Source: Lyngbya confervoides BDU141951
GTDB lineage: Bacteria > Cyanobacteriota > Cyanobacteriia > Thermosynechococcales > Thermosynechococcaceae
Reading direction: 5' to 3'
DNA: 64,000 nucleotides
NCBI RefSeq assembly: GCF_000817775.3
Contig: NZ_JTHE03000005.1
Location: 33,364 to 97,363, forward strand
The position numbers and the translations under genes are program-made. Positions 56,952-64,000 of this stretch are shown one piece after another (position 1 is the stretch's first letter; each line of letters begins with the position of its first letter). A model generated the notes under the pieces. It saw only the letters and a program-made list of their open reading frames with translations. It was not told where the DNA came from and ran no database searches.

Positions 56952-58643
56952 ATGGCTGATCGATCACTTTTTCCCTCTTTGTTGCTGGTTTGCAGTGGTG
57001 GCCTAACCACTGTGGGCCTGCTTTTTTCTGGTTTCTGGGAGGCTTCAGCGTTGGCCGAAGCTGGACTGTACTGGAGCGAATCGGGGCAAACGGCTTCTTG
57101 GGTCATGCCTCAGCCCGCTTGGCCTGGCGAACCGTCTGAGCCTCAAGTCTCCCTGGTGGCGGAGTCCGATCTCTCTGGGGCTCAACCGCCAGATTCGTTG
57201 AACCCCTTTGAAGAGGAAACCTCCCTAGGCCTAGCGTTGTCCGCGGAAGCTCAGGCACGCCTGGACTTACTGAAGCAGGGAGATGGGCTCTATGAAGCGG
57301 GTGATCGGTCAGGTGCTATGGCATTGTACCGCCAGGCGAAGCAAGCTGCCGCTCCGGTGAGTTCGAGATCCTCAAGACCGGATCCCACGTTTTCGCCAGA
57401 CTACAGTGCAGCGGTTAAGGTCTACTGGCGAGAAGGAACTGTGGGACTTGAACAACAGCTTGAGAGCAAGGCCGTGGTTCCCCTCACCATCCTGACGGAA
57501 AAATATCCAGAGTTTATTCCTGGCCATCTCAAGCTTGCCGAGGCTCACAATCACTATCAGCGCCCTGAGGCCGCCCTAGCTGCCCTAGAGCGGGGGGCGA
57601 GCGCCTATCCTAACGTGCCAGAGTTACAGGAGGCGTTAATGCAGCAGCAGGCAACAATGATGCGTTGGCTCCCAGCTGCAATCACTGCCCGGCAGTTTGC
57701 GGCGCTCAATCCCGATCACCCACGTGCCAGCGAGTTTGCCGAGCTAGCTGAGGTCTATCAACAAAAGTTTAGAGCCACCCTGCGGGAGGATATAACCAGT
57801 AACACCATCGGTAGCGTCTTGACAGGAGCCTTGAACGTGGGTCTAGGAAACCCGTTGGGGGTGATCTCTCCAATTCAGAATGCTGTGGTGATGCTGCGAG
57901 GAGAAAATAGTGTCGGTGCCTCTGCGGCAAAGTCCTATCAAAAGCGGTTGGAGATGTTAGAAGATGAGGCGGTTAATGACTATATCAGTCGCATTGGACA
58001 GAAACTTGCGGCGGTGTCTGGGCGAGACCTGGACTATGAGTTTTTTGTCGTCAATGATGAAAAGCTCAATGCCTTTGCCCTTCCCGGCGGCAAAATTTTC
58101 ATCCATAGTGGTGCAATTCTAAAGAGCCAGTCTGAGGCAGAACTAGCGGGACTGATTGCCCATGAGCTATCCCATGCGGTTCTTTCCCATGGATTTCAGG
58201 TTTATACCAATGCCAATGCCACAGGGAGCCTAACCCAACTGGTTCCCTTTGGAGGTTTGTTTTCGAAGGTGGCTGTCACTCGGTACAGCCGAGAGATGGA
58301 AGAACAGGCAGATTTGTTGGGAACGCGTATTTTAGCCAATGCCGGTTATGCCGCCGATGGTCTAGAGAATCTGACCCGTCGGTTGACGGCGGAGAAACCG
58401 GAAAGGCGAGGGGCATTTTGGCTCTCGACCCATCCGGAGCCTGAGAATCGGATTGAGTACATCTCGGCATTCATTGATCGCAATGGCTATAACCGCTACA
58501 GCTATGAAGGGGTAGCGCCCCATCAAGCCATGCAGGCCAGGGTGCGATCGGCGCTGCGATCGCTAGAGGAGGTGGAGGAAGCAGAGGAAGTCAAGGTAGA
58601 AGCAGAGCTAGAGGGCGATCGCACCGAGCTGCTGGAACCGTAA
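56952..58643 (+). CDS. M48-family zinc metalloprotease with N-terminal TPR-like region
   Basis: A 563-residue exported protease. A signal peptide or anchor spans 8-32. A helical region (100-280) resembles tetratricopeptide repeats (GDGLYEAGDRSGAMALYRQAK, LTEKYPEFIPGHLKLAEAH). The M48 peptidase domain follows, with zinc site His404-Glu405-x-x-His408 in LIAHELSHAVLSHG and the third ligand Glu in MEEQADLLGTRIL. HTSYR-like and STHPEPENRIEYI blocks are also family-like. Such enzymes resemble BepA/YfgC periplasmic proteases/chaperones of outer-membrane proteins. The C-terminus is Glu-rich. Confidence 0.87.
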   Translation: MADRSLFPSLLLVCSGGLTTVGLLFSGFWEASALAEAGLYWSESGQTASWVMPQPAWPGEPSEPQVSLVAESDLSGAQPPDSLNPFEEETSLGLALSAEAQARLDLLKQGDGLYEAGDRSGAMALYRQAKQAAAPVSSRSSRPDPTFSPDYSAAVKVYWREGTVGLEQQLESKAVVPLTILTEKYPEFIPGHLKLAEAHNHYQRPEAALAALERGASAYPNVPELQEALMQQQATMMRWLPAAITARQFAALNPDHPRASEFAELAEVYQQKFRATLREDITSNTIGSVLTGALNVGLGNPLGVISPIQNAVVMLRGENSVGASAAKSYQKRLEMLEDEAVNDYISRIGQKLAAVSGRDLDYEFFVVNDEKLNAFALPGGKIFIHSGAILKSQSEAELAGLIAHELSHAVLSHGFQVYTNANATGSLTQLVPFGGLFSKVAVTRYSREMEEQADLLGTRILANAGYAADGLENLTRRLTAEKPERRGAFWLSTHPEPENRIEYISAFIDRNGYNRYSYEGVAPHQAMQARVRSALRSLEEVEEAEEVKVEAELEGDRTELLEP

Positions 58644-58760
58644 ACTCCCCCTAATTTGTCCTTTTCGCCAGATCCCTTTCGCCAGACAGGCGGCGGGTGT
58701 ACCCTCACCTGCCTGAGTTTAATTCACGCTAAAGTAGGCGGAAGCATTGGTTTTTGCATC

Positions 58761-58940
58761 GTGGCGGTTTCGGTTTTTCTTCTAGCGGTTATCTTGAGCC
58801 TTTGGATCGTTAGGCTGTTTGTTGTCTATCCGTTCCAGCTAGCCCACTGGCTTCAAATTCCGCAGCTTTTATGGTGGGGACTGTTGTTGATGGTGTTTGC
58901 CTGGCTCTTTGGGGATAAAGCACGGCCACCTAACCCGTAA
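58761..58940 (+). CDS. hypothetical two-span membrane protein
   Basis: About 59 residues if started at the GTG at 58761, with two hydrophobic stretches (AVSVFLLAVILSLWIVRLFVV and LLWWGLLLMVFAWLFG). The open frame continues upstream to a TTG at 58656, but those residues look random. Nothing is recognised. It follows the M48 protease on the same strand; it may be a small accessory membrane protein or be spurious. Confidence 0.4.
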   Translation: MAVSVFLLAVILSLWIVRLFVVYPFQLAHWLQIPQLLWWGLLLMVFAWLFGDKARPPNP

Positions 58941-58988
58941 GCCCTCTCATCCATCCCTTGAGACCTACATTTGCCTGGGAATACGGAC

Positions 58989-59204
58989 GTGCAAGGGTCC
59001 CAAGAACAACTTTTAATCTGGATGGTCACCGCTATCGCCGTGGGGGTGATCTGCGGATTATTCATTGTGCTGGTGGGGCTCTTATTTCGTCGTCAACAGC
59101 TGGCCAGCCGTCCGATGGAATTCGACGATCTGATTGTGTCGAACTGCTTGGGTGGAAGTTCCCTTCGATGCAACCACCCGTGGGAAGATTCGGGGCCAGC
59201 TTGA
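58989..59204 (+). CDS. hypothetical small membrane protein
   Basis: About 71 residues from GTG at 58989: one TM segment (LLIWMVTAIAVGVICGLFIVLVGLLF) followed by RRQQLASRPMEFDDL and a Cys-containing tail. An earlier TTG start at 58971 would add six residues. Family unrecognised. It follows the previous small membrane gene by 48 bp. Confidence 0.4.
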   Translation: MQGSQEQLLIWMVTAIAVGVICGLFIVLVGLLFRRQQLASRPMEFDDLIVSNCLGGSSLRCNHPWEDSGPA

Positions 59205-59346
59205 TAATCGCACCCTAAACTGTATGGCCTATTCTGATGGTTCTCATCAATTTTAAGTTGGAGAGGCGGTAATTGTGGTGGGTATTTCGGCCCAAAAAGT
59301 GTGGGGGATTCCCGTCCCGTCCCTGGAGGGAGGGTTAGGAGCCGAC

Positions 59347-59377
59347 AAAACGCCCTCAGGAATAGTCCTGGAGGGCG
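59347..59377 (-). terminator. intrinsic terminator downstream of desB
   Basis: CGCCCTCAGGA (59351-59361) pairs with TCCTGGAGGGCG (59366-59377) with one bulge. On the minus strand it is followed by TTTTGTCGG. It lies about 75 bp after the desB stop. Confidence 0.75.
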
Positions 59378-59453
59378 CACGCCTGTTGAGACGAGAAATT
59401 GGAGATTGGAGTCGGGGGACTGCGGGGGGGTGCCCTGAGCCAGCACCAGTTCC

Positions 59454-60524
59454 TCAGGTCCGTCGTTTGATAGGCTGATAGTAAATCTTGGTTCCCTCAT
59501 CACTAATAAAGTGGCAGTCCCAAAAGGAGCGAATAAAGCTGGTCCAAATGGGATCTTTGGCAACCCGATAATGTTCTCCCAGGACAGGCTTGATGGCCTC
59601 GGTTGCCGTTTTAAGGTGATAGTGAGGGATACTTAGGAAAATATGATGCGCGACGTGGGTGCCAATATTGTGGTGGATCGGATTAAAAATTCCGTAGTCG
59701 CGATCAATCGTTGAGAGTGCCCCCTTCAGAAAATACCAGTCCTTCCCTCGGTACCAGGGAATATCGGTTTCGGTATGGTGCAAGTAGGTCACCAAATCCA
59801 ACCAAACGATGAAGACGAAGTAGGGAACCAGATAGAACTTTAAGAGGCTCAAAAACCCAAACTGAATCCCAAAAAGAATCAGACCCACCACCATTAAGCC
59901 CCAGAGAGCAGTGCTGGTTAGCACATCCCACTTTTCTGAAGGCCGGAACAGGTCGCTGCTGGGAAGAAAGTGAGATCCTTTCCGACCTGGCGATCGCTTG
60001 AATAGATAGAGGGGATAGGCAAACAGGAGCAGATAAAATCGCACCAGCTTCTCAGGCCAGTCCATCGCATCGTATTTGGATTCGGGGACAGGATACCAGC
60101 TCTCATCGGTATCGATGTTGCCCGTGTTGGCATGGTGGGTGCGATGGCTAATCCGCCAACCGTGATAGGGCACCAAAATAAAGGTGTGCGCTAGATGTCC
60201 AATGAAATGATTGAACCTGCGGTATTTAGAAAACGAGCCGTGGCCACAATCATGCCCAATGACAAATAGCGCCCAGAACATCGTACCCTGAGCAAACCAG
60301 TAAATTGGATAAAACCACCCGGCATCAATGACTGCGGCCAGAATGAACAGACCTGTAATGACGAACACATCCCAAAAAAAATAGGCGAGGGATCGCCACA
60401 GAGAAGATTGAAAACAAAAGGCGGGAATGGCCTGACGAACATCTTGCAAGTCGAAGGGCAGATCAACCGTCCGACCGGAAGGATTCCTGGGCACGGTGGG
60501 TTCAAGGACAGGGGAATTTGGCAC
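59454..60524 (-). CDS. desB: omega-3 (delta-15) acyl-lipid desaturase DesB
   Basis: A 356-residue membrane di-iron desaturase that introduces the omega-3 double bond into membrane-lipid fatty acids. Three His boxes: HDCGHGS (91-97), HRTHH (127-131) and HVAHH (290-294) within NPIHHNIGTHVAHH. Four TM segments separate boxes 2 and 3. The FVIGHDCGHGSFSK and HGWRISHRTHHANTGN spacing favours DesB over DesA. The start is GTG at 60524 with AGAGG upstream. desB genes are typically cold-induced; no such signal is visible here. Confidence 0.92.
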   Translation of the reverse strand: MPNSPVLEPTVPRNPSGRTVDLPFDLQDVRQAIPAFCFQSSLWRSLAYFFWDVFVITGLFILAAVIDAGWFYPIYWFAQGTMFWALFVIGHDCGHGSFSKYRRFNHFIGHLAHTFILVPYHGWRISHRTHHANTGNIDTDESWYPVPESKYDAMDWPEKLVRFYLLLFAYPLYLFKRSPGRKGSHFLPSSDLFRPSEKWDVLTSTALWGLMVVGLILFGIQFGFLSLLKFYLVPYFVFIVWLDLVTYLHHTETDIPWYRGKDWYFLKGALSTIDRDYGIFNPIHHNIGTHVAHHIFLSIPHYHLKTATEAIKPVLGEHYRVAKDPIWTSFIRSFWDCHFISDEGTKIYYQPIKRRT

Positions 60525-60688
60525 GAAACCTCTAGGTAGACGGACAGAAGGCAGCAGAGATATGGCTACAGATCCACTGCGTAGATTTCCGCTATTCTAC
60601 CCTGATCGAGAAACATTTCTTAACATTAAATTCCGGTCTGGGCCCACAATGGGTAGCCCTAATCCTGACTGGGGCCATTAGGGATTAC

Positions 60689-62062
60689 CTAAGAACTCAG
60701 GGAGATAGAGCCGGAAGAGGTACGGGGATTTCCGCTGGACCTGGACTCTGGAGAAGACTCTGGATCGGGACTCTCGGAGTTCTGGGCTGTGGGGCTAGAT
60801 CGCTTCAAAATAATCATTTCGTGGCCCAGGTAAGGGCTGCGGGCCACCCGTTCATTTTGGGCGTCCCGGATGTCAATGTTGGCGTAATCCAGGCGTTCAA
60901 TCTTAGAAAACAAATTTGCGGCCAATTTATCCTGCACCTTACGGTCCAGCCCATACCAGCGATTGCTAAGAGTCACGGTGACCTGATCCCGCTGAGAATT
61001 CACCGACACCTTCTGTATTAAGGCACCCCCGTCCTCTAGGGCGCGGTTGCTGGCCACGACCAGTTCTGATTTCAGAGCGATGAGATCCGGGCCCGATGCT
61101 GGCACAACCGGGGCTGGAGACATCTGTGGGGCGGACGGCATCCCTGGAGATCCCGCAGGGCTGGGGGGGATGGGAATTGCGGGTTTCGGGGAGGACAGCG
61201 GTTTAGAGACTGTCGAGGGAGTCCCCGGTGGCGGTGACGGGAGGGGCTTTGGCGCTAGGGCTGGCGTCGGAGAAGGAAGGGGTTTGGGTGAGCTGGCAGC
61301 GGTGGGACTTGGCGAGGCCTTGGGCGTGGGAACCGGTTTAGGGGAAGGACTGGTCAGGGAGGGTTTGTTTTTGACTTCCGGGAAGGTTAGATCAGACTGC
61401 GGCGCCTTGGCCTGGCCAGGACTTGTAAGGGAGGAGAAACACCACCATAGTGCCAATAGGGTTGTGAGGATTGCCACATTGAGAAAGCGATCGCTCAGTT
61501 GTCCAGACAAGTCCTCGGGAAGCTTGCGACGTAGGAAGGCCAGCACCTTTGCCCACAGGGGACCCAACTGGCGCTGCAGCCAGGGCTGGATCCTTTGCCA
61601 GAGGGGAACGACCTTTGCCTTGATCGGATCGACCCTTTGCTGAACCTTGTGCTTAAAGTCCGTGGGCAAGATCTGGACAAACTTGCTCCAGGCAACGGGA
61701 AACCCGCGATCTAGCATGAACTCAGTGCAGCGGTTCCCCAGGAGCAGGATTTGGGTGCCGACTGTTTGGAGAATGGGCTTAGCCTGGGCCCACATGATTC
61801 TGGCTACCTGCTTGGCTTGATCGGCAGCCGCAGGAGACTCCAAATTGGATTGGGCGGTGCCGGCGGCTGTTGCTGAGGTTTTGGGGGCTGGGGTTTGGGC
61901 AGTTGCCGGGGAAGGATTCTCCTTGGCCGTTGTTTCTGCTTCTGGGGCCGGGGTTTCCTCGGATCTAGCCTCACCGGACTTAGGCTTTTCTCCAGACGTC
62001 GGATCATCCCCAGGGACGCCATTGGGATCTTGTTCAGGGGTTGCGTTGGGATCGGAAGTCAT
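60689..62062 (-). CDS. proline-rich membrane protein, hypothetical
   Basis: A 457-residue protein not assigned to a family. Residues 1-75 are low-complexity, acidic and Pro/Thr/Ala-rich. A helical basic segment spans about 85-185 (WSKFVQILPTDFKHKVQQ, then WLQRQLGPLWAKVLAFLRRKL). One TM helix lies at about 190-210 (FLNVAILTTLLALWWCFSSL). A Pro/Ser/Lys linker of about 120 residues with SPKPLPSP-type repeats comes next, then a globular C-terminal block (about 335-425) with beta-rich composition. It is probably anchored in the envelope with a long wall-spanning linker. It precedes desB on the same strand with a short inverted repeat (60652-60689) after its stop. Confidence 0.7.
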   Translation of the reverse strand: MTSDPNATPEQDPNGVPGDDPTSGEKPKSGEARSEETPAPEAETTAKENPSPATAQTPAPKTSATAAGTAQSNLESPAAADQAKQVARIMWAQAKPILQTVGTQILLLGNRCTEFMLDRGFPVAWSKFVQILPTDFKHKVQQRVDPIKAKVVPLWQRIQPWLQRQLGPLWAKVLAFLRRKLPEDLSGQLSDRFLNVAILTTLLALWWCFSSLTSPGQAKAPQSDLTFPEVKNKPSLTSPSPKPVPTPKASPSPTAASSPKPLPSPTPALAPKPLPSPPPGTPSTVSKPLSSPKPAIPIPPSPAGSPGMPSAPQMSPAPVVPASGPDLIALKSELVVASNRALEDGGALIQKVSVNSQRDQVTVTLSNRWYGLDRKVQDKLAANLFSKIERLDYANIDIRDAQNERVARSPYLGHEMIILKRSSPTAQNSESPDPESSPESRSSGNPRTSSGSISLSS

Positions 62063-62213
62063 GGGCAGCTTTAGATAGGGGACCGAGCCAGCCAGCTAAG
62101 CCAATCGTGCTGGCACATACAGCCAATCTACCATCTTTGTTTGAACGGGCCTGGGTTTCGGCCTGGGATGCAATTCTTTGTTTACATTCAGCGTTTACAT
62201 TCAGCGGACAGCC

Positions 62214-63356
62214 CTAGGGATGAGCCGTCATGGCTGGCAATTGACGGACCCGAAACAGGAGAAATTCAGATGGAAGCTTGGGATCAAAGCCGTTGTCGCT
62301 AACTAAGATCAAAGATCGACTGCCGTCTGCGAGCAGGGGACCGAAGGTCATGCCCTCCAAGTTTCCAAGGGGAAAGTCCAGCGTCGAGAAGTTAAACAGC
62401 AGCCTTTTTTGAATAGGAATCAGGTTGCCTAGCTTTTCAGGCAGCGCCTCAAGGGTGCGAATGTCTGAAGCCATGGCGACGGCACTCTGAAACAACTGGG
62501 CACTGAAACTGTGATTGACTGGGTTGACAGCCCGCTCCAGGGACAGAAAATGTCCCCCGGAATCGATTGCCAACAATTCACTCAGACCGTTGAACAGGCT
62601 GCCCAAGGGCGGAAGTTCCAGGGGATAAAGATGCTCAGCTACCACATAGGGATCGCCCACACCAATCCAGTAATGCAGCAGCCTCACCCCCAGACTCGGC
62701 TGGCTCGGGTCGGGAGGGGCATCTTGCACGAGGGGGGCTTCGGTGGCGGAAAACAGGCGATCGCCCTCTGGCGTCAACGTGAGCGATTCAAAGCCCAGGT
62801 TCGGATAGATACCGCTCACCGCTTGCTGATCCTGTTCTATAGCTTGAAACCGCTGAGGGGTGGGGAGGGTAGTTTTCAGGTTGCCACTGTTTGCATCAAA
62901 GGCCGCAAATAGAGCCGGGTGGTCTGAGCCTGAACCTTCACTGGCAACATATACCCACTGATTGGAGCCCAGGGCAAGGCCTTCTGGATCCAGGGTAATG
63001 GATCTGCCATCCTGGGTTTGGGGGGCTTGGAGTCGGATGACCTTCTGCACCGCAATCGGACCAAACTGGGGCGGTTGTGTCGATTCGAGAGGGATAGCCA
63101 GACGGTAAATTCGCGGATTTTCCTTGGCATCAGCAAGCGCCAGGTAGGTTTGAGTTTGCCGGTCGTAGGCAATCGCCGAGATCCCACCCAGGGTTGTGTC
63201 CTCCACGGTGGTTTGCAGCAGTTCGTAGCGGTCCAGGTACTCGATGGATAGATTCAAAAAGGTGCGAGCTTCGGCGCTGATTTCCGGGAAGGTACAGCCC
63301 CACAGACAGATCAACGTGAGCACTGGAATCAGAGTTTTCAGAGCGAGTCGGTTCAT
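62214..63356 (-). CDS. phytase-like esterase-family lipoprotein
   Basis: A 380-residue protein with a lipoprotein signal: hydrophobic segment ALKTLIPVLTLICLWGC, lipobox LWGC, Cys near residue 21. The mature part resembles the esterase-like activity of phytase family (PF13449): TLGGISAIAYDRQTQTYLALAD, LDPEGLAL, GFESLTLTPEGDRLFSATEAPL and ILVSDNGFDP. A beta-propeller is expected. It probably sits on the periplasmic side and may bind phosphate compounds; substrate is uncertain. The ATG at 63356 was chosen over a TTG at 63374 because it is preceded by AAGGTC and leads directly into the signal peptide. Confidence 0.82.
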   Translation of the reverse strand: MNRLALKTLIPVLTLICLWGCTFPEISAEARTFLNLSIEYLDRYELLQTTVEDTTLGGISAIAYDRQTQTYLALADAKENPRIYRLAIPLESTQPPQFGPIAVQKVIRLQAPQTQDGRSITLDPEGLALGSNQWVYVASEGSGSDHPALFAAFDANSGNLKTTLPTPQRFQAIEQDQQAVSGIYPNLGFESLTLTPEGDRLFSATEAPLVQDAPPDPSQPSLGVRLLHYWIGVGDPYVVAEHLYPLELPPLGSLFNGLSELLAIDSGGHFLSLERAVNPVNHSFSAQLFQSAVAMASDIRTLEALPEKLGNLIPIQKRLLFNFSTLDFPLGNLEGMTFGPLLADGSRSLILVSDNGFDPKLPSEFLLFRVRQLPAMTAHP

Positions 63357-63439
63357 ACAGTAATAGACCTTCAAACGTATCCAGACTCAAGCCTGGACTG
63401 CTAGAGTGATGAAGCTTAGCATTTCTCCATACGCATTCC

Positions 63440-64000
63440 ATGGTAACGGCTCTTTTCTCAGGCCTTTTGGGGTTTACCTTGCAGTCTCCCGGTGCAGAAC
63501 TGCAGCTGGGGCCTATCTCTCTGCGCTGGTACGGCATTTTAATTGCATCCGCAGTGCTCCTAGGCGTGGTCTTGGCCCAACGAATTGCGCAGCGTCAGCA
63601 CATTAAGCCCGATCTGATAAGTGATTTGGCCATTTGGCTGGTCATTGGTGCCATTCCCGCAGCCCGGCTTTATTATGTCCTGTTTCAGTGGCCCTACTAT
63701 CGCGAAAATCCCGGTGAAATCATCGCCATTTGGCATGGTGGAATTGCGATTCACGGCGCAATTTTGGGAGGTATGCTGGCAACCTTTTTGTTCTGTCGTC
63801 TCAAGCAGCTGTCCTTTTGGCAAGTGGCTGATACCGTTGCCCCCTCCTTGATTTTGGGCCAAGCTATCGGTCGCTGGGGAAATTTTTTTAACTCGGAGGC
63901 CTTCGGGGCTCCCACAGATCTGCCCTGGAAGCTTTTTATTCCCACAGCACAACGGCCAGGGGGCCTGAAGGATGTGGCCTACTTTCATCCCACATTTCTG
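63440..64000 (+). CDS. lgt: prolipoprotein diacylglyceryl transferase (partial, cut by right edge)
   Basis: Starts [23 protein letters not shown] and runs open to the right edge (187 codons). Lgt attaches diacylglycerol from phosphatidylglycerol to the lipobox Cys of prolipoproteins. Signature features are [52 protein letters not shown] (catalytic His) and [17 protein letters not shown]. Gene order places it divergent from a predicted lipoprotein. The C-terminal TM segments lie outside the window. Confidence 0.92.
   Translation, partial: MVTALFSGLLGFTLQSPGAELQLGPISLRWYGILIASAVLLGVVLAQRIAQRQHIKPDLISDLAIWLVIGAIPAARLYYVLFQWPYYRENPGEIIAIWHGGIAIHGAILGGMLATFLFCRLKQLSFWQVADTVAPSLILGQAIGRWGNFFNSEAFGAPTDLPWKLFIPTAQRPGGLKDVAYFHPTFL

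Noticed and set aside
60652..60689. Inverted repeat after the Pro-rich protein gene as a terminator
   Set aside because: Arms pair over 7 + 4 bp but no U-run follows on either strand, so it was noted only in the gene entry.

Overview
This window is chromosomal DNA from a phycobilisome-containing cyanobacterium. It carries an allophycocyanin core operon (apcE, apcA, apcB, apcC), VIPP1, an omega-3 acyl-lipid desaturase, the thylakoid cytochrome c assembly factor Ccs1, a PucC-like carrier and several cyanobacteria-restricted hypothetical families. GCGATCGC (HIP1) palindromes recur throughout. GC content looks moderately high by eye. I cannot assign a genus. No rRNA, tRNA or CRISPR array was seen.

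Layout. 1-5.1 kb (minus strand): edge-truncated histidine phosphatase, comB, a secreted DUF1400 protein, a PLP aminotransferase, vipp1 and a single-pass membrane protein. 5.1-8.1 kb: PucC-like transporter (plus), then a decayed IS200/IS605-type tnpB remnant whose 3' end hairpin abuts the transporter stop codon. 8.1-12.6 kb: apcE, then apcA-apcB-apcC, with strong intrinsic terminators after apcE and apcC and a large stem-loop between apcB and apcC. 12.6-22.2 kb: ftsW, ndk, a CHASE2 nucleotide cyclase, prfA, two tandem L,D-transpeptidases, maf and a CDF metal transporter. 22.4-31.4 kb (plus): an FHA-PAS-GAF-GGDEF-EAL protein whose EAL domain looks catalytically dead, murJ, sppA, cofH and a DUF3352 protein. 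31.5-36.9 kb: hemF, then a compact RiPP locus on the minus strand made of a lasso cyclase, a lasso-type precursor and an HPr-kinase-like protein, then a LON-substrate-domain protein. 37-42 kb (minus): str operon rpsL-rpsG-fusA-tuf-rpsJ, with an intrinsic terminator between tuf and rpsJ. 42-45.3 kb (minus): ybaB, murB, murC. 45.7-49 kb (plus): beta-lactamase-like protein, obgE and a NarL-type response regulator. 49-52.8 kb (minus): a Ser/Thr kinase translationally coupled to ccs1 and a DUF3493 gene. 52.9-64 kb: esterase, alpha-oxoamine synthase facing a fatty-acid-hydroxylase-family protein, RNase HI with an extra C-terminal domain, M48 protease, desB, two exported or membrane proteins, and the start of lgt at the right edge.

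Most of the window is housekeeping: phycobilisome core, cell wall (ftsW, murB, murC, murJ, two Ldt), translation (str operon, prfA), heme synthesis and membrane biogenesis. The best candidate for a little-described system is the 32.5-36.2 kb lasso-peptide locus. It has cyclase, precursor and HPr-kinase-like genes. The leader peptidase and recognition proteins (B1/B2) and an exporter are not in this window. The predicted core is unusually long, about 45 residues, with two cysteines in its tail.
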